DNA of 64,000 bases from Entoloma clypeatum (lineage: Eukaryota; Basidiomycota; Agaricomycetes; Agaricales; Entolomataceae): contig OY751485.1 of the NCBI GenBank assembly GCA_963565915.1, positions 496,001 to 560,000 of the forward strand, read 5' to 3'. A program made the position numbers and the translations under genes. Shown here piece by piece: positions 55,740 through 64,000 of the stretch (position 1 is the first letter of the stretch; each line of letters begins with the position of its first letter). The notes beneath the pieces are model-generated. The model was not told the origin of the DNA, ran no database searches, and was given only the letters and a program-made list of their open reading frames with translations.

Positions 55740-56310
55740 GTGCGTCTGTTGGTCGCAAGAAGGGGTCAAGTCTCTCATTCCGTGCCCAATGGTTGTACTC
55801 GGTCTGTTGCTCTTTGGTGGTGAAGTGGGCATAGATCTGCTGCTTCGAGTAAGACGTGATGATGTGGCTCTGGGACGTCTCAATGTGAGCATCCTAATCA
55901 ATCTTCTGATAATGATTGTCTGGACACCAATAAACTCTCTGATCTCTGTGATCCGACCTGTCTGAGGTCCTTCTTGAACGCGAAAGCTTTCAAGTTCATT
56001 CTGTCAGGCATTGTAACACGTGATCTGGTGTTGCCGAGCAAGATGGATGCTCTCTGCTATCTCGCCATGGGGGCGATGCTCGTCATTGTCTAGTTCTTCG
56101 TCAAGCACCTGCTGTAGGATGCGACTGATCTGCAATTCAATGTACTGCTGGATGAGCGTAAAATCGATACTGTCTCGAGGACTTAGCTCCTCCTGTCGGG
56201 CTTCTGGCATGGTGTATTTAAATTTTATTATAAAATTTTAAGCGCAATGTCTTGACTCGTCTGGTAGTTGCTCTCCTCGCTCTGGGCAAACCTAACGAGA
56301 TTTAGCAACT

Positions 56311-56628
56311 TGTTATGCTTAACAAACTGTCCCAAGGTTCGGGCAGAGTATGCAGGAAGTGGAAAGGTGAAGAGCAATGTGATTGCTAAATCTAAGGAAT
56401 GTAGCTATGGTACATGAGGTTTATATAGTACTGACTATGAGCAGTAGCAAATGAGTCAGTAACTGCGGAAGGCAGTGCGCATGAGTAAGACAACTGCGGA
56501 CTGAGTAATACTGCTGCGGAGCTGAGTAAGGCTACTGCGGACTGAGTCATACTGGGAATCTAAGGGAGCGAAAGTAGGTATTAGACATAGTGTATTCGTA
56601 AGAGGGCGCCGAGTCAGGATGATAAGTA
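56311..56628 (-). repeat. Gypsy-A3 LTR, truncated variant
   Basis: Starts TGTTATGC 2 nt after the PBS. The far end resembles the Gypsy-A2 LTR (AGGTATTAGACATAGT...) and is cut near 56628. Confidence 0.75.
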
Positions 56629-57068
56629 AAGTTTGTGTGTTTCTGCAGTAAACTCACATATACAGTAACCCATGGAATGTTCCAGAGTATGACATCATAG
56701 ATGATGTCAGAGATATGTCATAATGATATAGTGATCACATGCTGGATCACGTGCTGGATCCAGTAGTTCCAACAGGGTTGAAATTCAATGTGAAATGGGC
56801 TGGGAAATCCAAATCTAAATCAGTTTGTCAATCCGAGTGGCAGTTCCCAAGTTATAGCCATTTTGATGAATAAAGTTTGAATTTTCTAAATTTTTTTTTT
56901 TCACAGCAGGAGCGGACCAATGTACACCTCAAAAACATTGTAAACAAATAACAATCTATGGTGCAGTGCGCCTTAAAGCCGCTACTTTTGTACAACCAAA
57001 ATTCCTCCTGAAAAAAAAGTCAGATTTCTTAGTCCTTTAGCCAAAATGCTTGTTTTGATGAGAGGAAC
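56629..57068. other. No gene seen
   Basis: Left flank of the Gypsy-A insertion. Contains a CATGCTGGATCACGTGCTGGATC near-duplication at about 56738-56760 and a short poly(T) near 56892. No supported feature. Confidence 0.5.
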
Positions 57069-57456
57069 TGTTACGGACTTACCGGTTTGTATGTTACGCA
57101 CTTTTCCCTTGCATTGTACCTTCATTATCTCTTTGACTCATCGGACCGCTTATTCATTTACCTTTACTCTACCATTCTCCTTTAGTATACTTCGCTCCCG
57201 CGCTGACTCGCACTCCGCAGTAGGGATTACTCAGTCCGCAGTCGTCTGACTCACTTCGCACTGCCTTTCTGCAGTTACTGACTCATCCGCACTGCCTTCC
57301 GCAACTACTGACTCACTCGCTACCGCTCGTAGCCAGTACTATATAAACCCCATGTACCATAGCTACATTCCTTAGATTTAGCAATCACTTTGCTCTTCGC
57401 CTTTCCACTTCCTGCATACTCTGCCCGAACCTTGGAACGGTTTGTTAAGCAAAACA
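57069..57456 (+). repeat. Gypsy-A 5' LTR (388 bp)
   Basis: TGTTACGG...AAAACA. TATATAAA at 57340-57347. U3 is full of ACTGACTC/CCGCA(G/C)T-type short repeats (57185-57320). Confidence 0.95.
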
Positions 57457-57469
57457 AGTTGCTAAATCT
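57340..57469 (+). promoter_or_regulatory. TATA box, predicted transcript start and self-complementary PBS
   Basis: TATATAAA (57340), then AGATTTAGCAA at 57374-57384, 34 nt downstream, where transcription should begin. The PBS TTGCTAAATCT (57459-57469), 2 nt after the LTR, is its exact 11-nt reverse complement. Yeast Tf1 uses an 11-nt match of this kind to self-prime. The same pair is kept in Gypsy-A2 and A3. Confidence 0.75.
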
Positions 57470-57948
57470 CGTTAGGTTCGCCCAGAGCGAAGAGAGCAAC
57501 TACCAGACAAGTCAAGACGTCGCGCTTCTTTGAAGACTTCACCAGTAACCCATTCAGCACGCCAGAAGCCCGACAGGAGGAGCTAAGTCCTCAAGACAGT
57601 ATCGATTTTACGCTTATCCAGCAGTACATCGAATCGGAGATCCGTCGCATCCTACAGCAGGTGCTTGACGAAGAACTAGACAACGACGGGCATCGCCCCC
57701 ACGACGAGATAGCAGAGAGCATCCATCTTGCTTGGCAACACCAGATCGCGCGTTACAACGCCCGACAGAATGAACTCGAAAGCTTTCGCGTTCAAGAAGG
57801 ACCTCAGACAGGTCGGATCACAGAGATCAGAGAGTTTATCGGTGTCCAGACAACCATTATCAGAAGATTGATTAGGACGCTCACATCGAGACGTCCCAGA
57901 GCCACATCATCATGTCTTACTCGAAGCAGCAGATCTACGCCCACTTCA
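57466..57948 (+). CDS. ATG-less ORF between PBS and gag
   Basis: Open frame right after the PBS with no ATG: FFEDFTSNPFSTPEARQEEL, DSIDFTLIQQYIESEIRRIL, DEELDNDGHRP, QNELESFRVQEGPQTG, REFIGVQTTIIRRLI. The same protein sequence is recognisable in Gypsy-A2 (28290-27950) and A3 (56210-55880), with several amino-acid differences but few breaks. The frame runs on past the gag ATG to 58245, where the composition becomes that of a shadow frame. It may be a Gag N-terminal extension reached by splicing or a non-AUG start, or a structured leader. Confidence 0.4.
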
Positions 57949-59100
57949 CCACCGAAGAACAACAGACCGAGTACAACCGCTGGGCACGAAACGAGAGACT
58001 TGACCCCTTCTCGAGACCAACAGACGCGCAGGAACAGAGATTCCTTAGAGATTTACAGAGGAAATACTCTGAACGTTTTGCCACCGATTCCGCCGACGAG
58101 TCCCCTGACGAATTTACTTTTGACTCAGCGCAGTCAGATATCGAACAGACGCCTAGAACAGGGACTCATTTTCAATCCTTACCTGTATCCCGAACCCCAT
58201 CTTCATCCCAACAACCCGACTCCTCTTCTCCTCCGCAGACTCTAAACATGGCAGAAGCTCCGGCTGTACAAACAATGGATACATCCAAGATCATCAAGGA
58301 TCCTGGGATGTTCAAGGACAGATACACCTTCGACGAGTGGTGGAAAGCCACCAAACTATACATCAGGTTCCAAAAGAGCCTCACAGACAATCAGAAGATT
58401 CTTGTGGTGTTATCCCGCATGATGGAAGGGTCCGGCAGACACTGGGCCAGTAACAAGTTAGACGCTCTTACCGCTGACAACGAGAACATCACCTGGCTAG
58501 GTTTTTCCGATGATATCGCCACACGATTCTCCATCGCCAACAAGTCGGTCGCTGCCAAAGCGAGACTCAAAGTCCTGAAACAAGAGAAACGCACCGTTGA
58601 CAAATTTTTGGATGAATTCGAAGAACTCTTGAAGCTGTCAAACCTTGGTGAAGAAACTGGGAATACATCCTAGAGAAGAATGTTAACCACAGAATCTCTG
58701 AACAAGTGGCTAGTGATGGCAAGACATACACCAATTACGCAAAGGAGATCCGAAACAAGGGATGACAGATGGAAGGACACGCACTGGTCATCCGAGGTGG
58801 CGGCGACATGCGCACCGGATCGGGTACCACTTATGGTGGTCAGGGCAAAGCCATGGAGATCGACAAAACAGGAGTAGCCCGCTGCTCTTTGGTCATCTGG
58901 CTAAAGACTGTAGCGCTCCAAAGAAGAAAGATGGTCGCAAGTGTTTCAACTGTGACCAAGAAGGCCATATCGCGTGCAACTGCCGCAAGCCGAAGAAGAA
59001 CTCCGGAAGGGTTAGGAAGGTGTCTGAGGAAGATGCCGAGAATGATGAAACCACAATCTTAGAAGCCGACGAGAAGGATTTTCCCGAAGGGTCCGATTAA
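57912..59100 (+). pseudogene. Gypsy-A gag
   Basis: ATG at 57912 (MSYSKQQIYAHFTTEEQQ), 253 codons, with the Gag core GMFKDRYTFDEWWKATKLYI, RMMEGSGRHWASNKLDAL, DDIATRFSIANKSV and KFLDEFEELLKLS, then TAG at 58671-58673. The homologous continuation is in another frame (EYILEKNVNHRISEQ...), with a TGA at about 58764. A 13-bp deletion near 58885 removes the first zinc knuckle; the second, CFNCDQEGHIACNC, remains. Gag ends FPEGSD-TAA at 59098-59100. The first frame break and the TGA are shared with Gypsy-A2. Confidence 0.85.
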
Positions 59101-59103
59101 ACA

Positions 59104-62100
59104 ACGCTAAGTTGCGACCCTTATCTATTAAACGGACTTGCTTGCCTTGTATGACTGCAGACAATAGAACCTATGTCATCCCTGCCAAGCGAGCCGCTGC
59201 GTCGACTAAGACTGTGAAGGGAGATAACCCGCCGAAAAGACGAGAAATCAGGCTGTTAGCTCAGCTCAAAACACGACGAGGACCAAAGGTTATCCGACCT
59301 GAGGTTGACAGCGGATGTGAGCGCACATGCATCCATCCCAGAATAGTACACGAACAGAACCTCCCCACGCGAGGAATACCACCCATAGCAATTCTAAATG
59401 CGGATGGATCACCAAATCGACAACAGAAAGCGAGCCAACTTGCCGAAGTCAAACTGGATTTGGGAGCACATCAGGAAACCATGGAAGCAATGGTACTGGA
59501 CATTGGGAGAATGGACATGCTCTTGGGACATGACTGGTTGGTGCACCACAACCCCACAATCAATTGGACAACCGGCGCGGTAACATTTAACCGGTGCCCA
59601 ACAACATGTCGAACCAAACACTCGGATTTCAGGGTTAACCTTAATGGTCGCAAACACCGAGTTCGCATGGTTGAGGTGCGTGACAAAGATGCACCCAAAA
59701 AGTCGGATCAGAAATGGAAGCCTGGAGACCCTATCTTGGAAGCTGTCACTCCCACACCACCTCCCACAACCAAACGACCCTCATATGTTTAACGATTTGC
59801 TCATCTTTTCGAAAAAGAAATCTTCGATAAGATCCCAAAGGAGAGGGAATGGGACCATGGTATCGAACTTACATCGGACGCACCAAAGGAACTAGGGGGA
59901 AATACATATCCTATGACGCAAAAGGAACAAGAGGAATTGGACGCATTCATTGACGAGGGTCTAGCAACAGGAAAGATCTGCCCGTCCAAATCCCCTTATG
60001 CCTCCCCTTGCTTCTTCATCAACAAGAAGGATGGCTCCAAATGATTGGTACAAGATTACCGCATGGTCAATAAATTCACGGTCAAAGACAAGTTCCCACT
60101 CCCACGAATATCCGATCTCTTGGATGTACTGAAAGATGCGGTCTACTTCAATAAAATGGACATCATGTGGGGCTATAACAACGTCTGGATTAAGGAGGGC
60201 GATGAATGGAAAGCTGCCTTCCTCACCAGTCAAGGGTTGTTCGAACCATTGGTCATGTTTTTCGGTCTTTGCAACTCCCCGGGAACGTTCTCGCAAATGA
60301 TGGCTAGTCTATTCCGGGACCAGATCCGCCGACGTATCTGCATGATCTACATGGATGACATCGTGGTTATTGGTAAAACCAAGGAAGAACTCGCGCGAAA
60401 CACTGAAGAAATCCTACAGATCCTATCGGACAATGATTTGTTCCTAAAGGAGAAGAAGTGTTTATGGGAAGTAACGAAATGTCCTATATTGGGATATGTG
60501 GTTGGTGAGGGATGTGTTGAGATGGAAACTGAGAAGGTGGATACAATTCAAAACTGGCGAGCACCCACATCAAAAAAGGAAGTTCAGAAGTTCCTTGGAT
60601 TTGCTAACTTCTATCGACGATTTATTGAAGGGTACTCAAACATCGCGAAACCTCTCACCGCGCTCACAGGCGGTATGGCATTTACTTGGGGACCAACGGA
60701 GCAGCAAGCTTTTGAAGGTCTCATACGGGCAATTACATCGCACCAGTCTTGGCATTACTGAAACCAGAGGGACAGTTCAGGGTTGAAACCGATGCATCGG
60801 GCTATGCAATTGGAGCAGTACTCTCTCAGAAGCAAAACGACAAATGGCACCCCATTGCATTCTTGTCGCGGACCATGTCTGCGGCCAAACAAAATTACGA
60901 GATATACGACAAGGAACTCCTGGCGGTCGTGGAAGCATTGAAAGATTGGAGACACTATCTGCTTGAAGCCAGGGAACGTTTCGAGATCTTGACCGATCAC
61001 AAGAACTTGGAATATTTCCGTCGTCCTCAGGACCTAAATCAACGACAGCGACGCTGGAAAATGAAGTTACAAGACTATGGCTTCGAATTACGGCATGTGC
61101 CCGGCAAGACCAATGCAAAAGCGGACATCCTGTCACGCTTACCCTGGTATGAAGCGGAACTCGAACCACAGGACAGTGACCAAATGCTCAAGGAGGGACT
61201 ATTCTTGAAACGGTTGGAATCAGAAGATGTGGTACAAATGGAGATGTTCACGGAGGAACAATTCTTTGAAGGGGGTGAAACATCCGATTCCATCAAAATT
61301 GGAAACGTCACAACCATCAAAAATCTGTGGATCACATGCATCAAGGGTTCAAACCACATGGAGACAGAAGTAGCCCAGGGTCTAAAAAAGAATCCTCATT
61401 GGTATCAGCAGGAGAATGGGATCACCTATGCAGGAGAACGAGTCTATGTCCCGCCGGACCCACAATTACGACAAGAATTGATGTTCGAATCACACGATGC
61501 ACCAGTGGCGGGACATCCAGGACAGTACCGGACACATGAACTCCTCACTCGCACCTACTGGTGGCCTACCATACTGCATGATGTGAAGAAGTACGTGAAG
61601 GGTTGCGACACTTGTCAACGCAACAAGATTAACCGACAAAAGCGACATGCTCCGCTACATCCCCATGCAGCACCAAGTCACCCATGGGAAGACATAGGGA
61701 TCGATGTTGTGGGACCGATACCAGAATCTGATGGAAAAAACACAATTCTGGTCATCACGGATAGACATTCGAAGATGCTTCACCTCATTCCGACAACCAT
61801 GGAACTATCGGCTGAAGGATTAGCCAAGATCTATCGGGATCAGATATGGAAGCTTCATGGGATCCCCAAGAAGATCATCAGCGATAGGGGACCGCAGTTC
61901 GCTGCGAAGTTCATGGAGATACTCTGCCGCATGTTAGGGATCAAGAGGAACCTGTCCACCGCATACCACCCACAGACTGATGGACAGGCCGAGCGATCGC
62001 ATCAGGAAACAGAAGCATTCTTACGAAACTTTGTCAACCACCTACAGGATGATTGGGCAGAATGGATCGCAATCGCAGAGTTCCAGTACAATGACAAAGA

Positions 62101-62749
62101 ACATCAGGCAACGAAGCACACCCCATTCTACCTCAACTACAGTTTACATCCGTGGAAGGGAGAACTCGTGTTAGAAGATACCAACCCGGCTGCCAACGAC
62201 TTCTTGAAAAAGCTCAAACAGGCACGAGAAGAAGCCAATGCTGCGCTGAAACAAGCACAGGATCAGATGAAGAAGACAGTTGACACACGGCGAAGTCCGT
62301 CTTGGGACTACTGCATCGGAGACAAGGTGTAGCTGGAAGGGACTAACATCAAGACCGATCGACCCTCAAAGAAACTTGATGCACTCCGACATGGACCATT
62401 CAAAGTCCTAGAGAAGAAAGGAGCTAGCGCGTACCTTCTTGATCTTCCGAAGACTTGGAAGATGATTCACCCTGTGTTCAACGAGACCCTGTTGTCACCA
62501 TATGAAACTCCGAAGTACGCCATCCAGAAAAAGAAACCAGCCCCTGATCCAATCATCATCGAAGGACGAGAAGAGTACCATGTGTCTACGATCCTGGACT
62601 CTCGAAAGTTCCGCGGAAAGATCCAGTACCTCGTTCAGTGGGAGGGATATGGCCCAGAAGAGAACACATGGGCACCTCGAGCTAATGTTCAGAACGCTCA
62701 AGATTTGATCCGTGATTTCCATCGGCAGAACCCGTCTCGACCACAATAA
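59104..62749 (+). pseudogene. Gypsy-A pol: protease, RT, RNase H, integrase, chromodomain
   Basis: Protease (EVDSGCERTCIHPR; MDMLLGHDWLVHHNP) at 59300-59560, TAA at 59790-59792, RT (FIDEGLATGKICPSKSPYAS; TGA at 60042-60044; YMDD near 60351; FLGFANFYRRF), a 1-bp deletion near 60739, then RNase H (TDASGYAIGAVLSQ, TDHKNLEYF), integrase zinc finger (HDAPVAGHPGQYRTHELL, CDTCQRNK), core (VVGPIPESDG, ISDRGPQF, AYHPQTDGQAERSHQE), TAG at 62330-62332 (Trp in the 3614-3988 fragment), HGPF motif, and a C-terminal chromodomain (EYHVSTILD, YLVQWEGYGPEENTW). Pol is offset -1 from gag. Confidence 0.9.
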
Positions 62750-62882
62750 AAGACGAGTTCTCAAAACCCATGACAGTATCGACCTCATCAGTCAACCACA
62801 CACCGAGTTCCCTGCTCTAGTCTTCTCCCTGCCCAATATAGCCACCCCATTCTTCCTTTATCTCTCAACCATCCTCACTGCC

Positions 62883-63254
62883 ATGTCAAACACCATCGTC
62901 ACCTCCACCTCCACCACCGACATCAACCCCGCCATCGCCGCCCTCATGAATGAGGCACTCTCCATGAGAGACCAAATCCACGCTCTCGAAACCTCCCTTG
63001 CCGACCTCCTCCATCGCCAGATGCATATCCGGCTCCACTCGCTGTCCAACCTACCCGTCGCCCCGAGTCCCGAGGAAAAACAAATTCTCGGAAACTACAC
63101 CAGCACCCTCGTGATCGAGAATCGACGTATTCGGCTGGCTATCAAAGGCCTCGAACTCGCCATAGCCATCAACGAGGAGTTGATATATGATTGGAGCCTC
63201 AAGGAAAGTCCGAACTGGTCCGATCCCGGCAACAACGAGGGATGGGGACAATGA
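62883..63254 (+). CDS. Small ORF downstream of pol in Gypsy-A
   Basis: ATG-started, 123 codons, no stops, 133 nt after pol and ending just before the polypurine tract, in the position where retroviruses and some Gypsy elements carry env or accessory genes. The sequence is Thr/Ser-rich at the N-terminus (MSNTIVTSTSTT), then mostly helical: NPAIAALMNEALSMRDQIHA, ETSLADLLHRQ, IENRRIRLAIKGLELAI, and an acidic/Trp end (YDWSLKESPNWSDP). No signal peptide or membrane segment, so not env-like. Function unknown. It is intact although gag and pol carry many lesions. Confidence 0.6.
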   Translation: MSNTIVTSTSTTDINPAIAALMNEALSMRDQIHALETSLADLLHRQMHIRLHSLSNLPVAPSPEEKQILGNYTSTLVIENRRIRLAIKGLELAIAINEELIYDWSLKESPNWSDPGNNEGWGQ

Positions 63255-63288
63255 CTCTGTGAGGACACAGAGCTTGAGGAGGGGAACA

Positions 63289-63676
63289 TGTTATGGACTT
63301 ACCGGTTTGTATGTTACGCACTTTTCCCTTGCATTGTACCTTCGTTATTTCTTTGACTCATCAGACCGCTTATTCATTTACCTTTACTCTACCATTCTCC
63401 TTTAGTATACTTCGCTCCCACGCTGACTCGCACTCCGCAGTAGGGATTACTCAGTCCGCAGTCGTCTGACTCACTTCGCACTGCCTTTCTGCAGTTACTG
63501 ACTCATCCGCACTGCCTTCTGCAGCTACTGACTCACTCGCTACCGCTCGTAGCCAGTACTATATAAACCCCATGTACCATAGCTACATTCCTTAGATTTA
63601 GCAATCACTTTGCTCTTCACCTTTCCACTTCCTGCATACTCTGCCCGAACCTTGGAACGGTTTGTTAAGCATAACA
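63289..63676 (+). repeat. Gypsy-A 3' LTR (388 bp)
   Basis: TGTTATGG...CATAACA, preceded by a purine run (GAGGAGGGGAACA). Partner of 57069-57456. Confidence 0.95.
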
Positions 63677-63774
63677 GGAACAAAACCCTAAAACGGTTTG
63701 TCAAAATACTCAAAACTGTGGAAGTTCTTGTTTTTGGGGTGGTCGATTCCGCCGCCTAGTACCAAACAAGGTAA

Positions 63775-64000
63775 TTACATGTCAAATTGGGCTGCGACCC
63801 ACTCTGGAACCCTTCTGTGCGATGTGTAGCGCCGTGAACTGAATGCTTTGACCTGGATTTGAGCCTGTTTCGCATCCAGTCCACCCCGATATGCCTCCAT
63901 CCATCTTTTCATTCTATGCTCCCATTTCCGGATGGTCTCAACGGATACTGATGCAAGTGCGTCCGGCATGTTTTCCTTCAACGTCTCGAAAGTGTAATCA
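63775..64000 (-). pseudogene. C-terminus of a transposase-like protein, cut by window edge
   Basis: The minus-strand frame is open from the edge to a TAA at 63775-63777: DYTFETLKENMPDALASVSV, ETIRKWEHRMKRWMEAYRGG, LDAKQAQIQVKAFSSRRYTS, HRRVPEWVAAQFD. The pattern (ETIR-----R-MEAY--GL---QA----K-----H---PE) resembles the tail of plant- and fungal-type DDE transposase-derived proteins, but I cannot name the family. It may belong to a gene extending beyond the window. Confidence 0.4.

Larger units (their letters stand above)
52938..56628 (-). pseudogene. Gypsy-A3 fragments around a mini LTR element
   Basis: Minus-strand pieces of Gypsy-A: LTR (56311-56628), PBS AGATTTAGCAA (56298-56308), ATG-less ORF (about 56240-55880; DSIDFTLIQQYIE, QQVLDEELDNDEHRP), gag start (about 55858-55740), then after a 2.5-kb insertion more gag (53235-53093) joined directly to zinc-knuckle sequence (53092-52938). 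The middle of gag and all of pol are missing. Confidence 0.8.
57069..63676 (+). mobile_element. Gypsy-A chromovirus, full length, perfect TSD, mutated
   Basis: 6608-bp Ty3/Gypsy element with two 388-bp LTRs and identical 5-bp duplications GGAAC (57064-57068 and 63677-63681). Order: LTR, self-complementary PBS, ATG-less ORF, gag with CCHC, protease, RT, RNase H, integrase, chromodomain, a separate small ORF, polypurine tract (about 63273-63288), LTR. By eye the LTRs differ at about ten positions, mostly transitions at CpG. Gag and pol have several stops and frameshifts; the small 3' ORF is intact. Four other copies or fragments lie in this window. Confidence 0.95.

Noticed and set aside
59080..59112. 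Canonical -1 slippery heptamer at the Gypsy-A gag-pol junction
   Set aside because: Pol is offset by -1, but no X-XXY-YYZ heptamer in the gag frame is visible near the overlap.

Overview
The window looks like nuclear DNA of a mushroom-forming basidiomycete (Agaricomycetes). Supporting signs are a KDZ-type transposase gene with a CxC2 cysteine cluster, a fungal hAT transposase, chromodomain Ty3/Gypsy elements, Ty1/Copia elements, a LINE with RNase H and a poly(A) tail, and many GT-AG introns of about 46-80 bp. It is almost entirely a transposon graveyard. Only one long gene is clearly intact: the gag-pol of a young Copia element.

Layout. 1-3441: 5' half of a broken Copia-1 copy (minus), inserted in a Gypsy-A remnant (3442-4573) that also holds a solo LTR. 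4579-5273: LTR and gag start of a third Gypsy-like family. 5383-5960: 20-bp minisatellite. 6446-11284: a tRNA-derived SINE-like piece, a second Copia family and a shrunken Gypsy-A copy. 11285-14288: 5'-truncated LINE inside an AT-rich repeat. 14289-43532: one KDZ transposase gene (minus) split by a four-level nest. Gypsy-C (18951-42198) sits in the KDZ gene. Gypsy-A2 (22066-35140) sits in the Gypsy-C RT and carries two Copia insertions, including the intact one at 28949-34732. A 4.1-kb non-autonomous LTR element (36505-40624) sits in the Gypsy-C gag. 44237-51129: two divergent host-like genes, the right one cut by a hAT transposon (46854-50355). 51330-56628: LINE ORF1 fragment and Gypsy-A3 fragments carrying a 2.5-kb mini LTR element. 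57069-63676: a full-length but mutated Gypsy-A with perfect TSDs. 63775-end: C-terminus of an unidentified transposase-like protein.

The most unusual sequence is the body of the 36505-40624 element: about 3 kb made of back-to-back, non-identical small hairpins (stems of 5-11 bp, loops mostly of 3-8 nt). Three Gypsy-like families here have a primer-binding site complementary to the predicted 5' end of their own transcript (10-12 nt, 2 nt after the LTR, about 32-34 nt downstream of TATA). This is the Tf1/sushi self-priming layout. The Copia family instead has a site matching the anticodon arm of initiator tRNA-Met.

All element boundaries, TSDs and splice sites were read by eye from the sequence. 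Family names come from motif recognition. No database search was possible.
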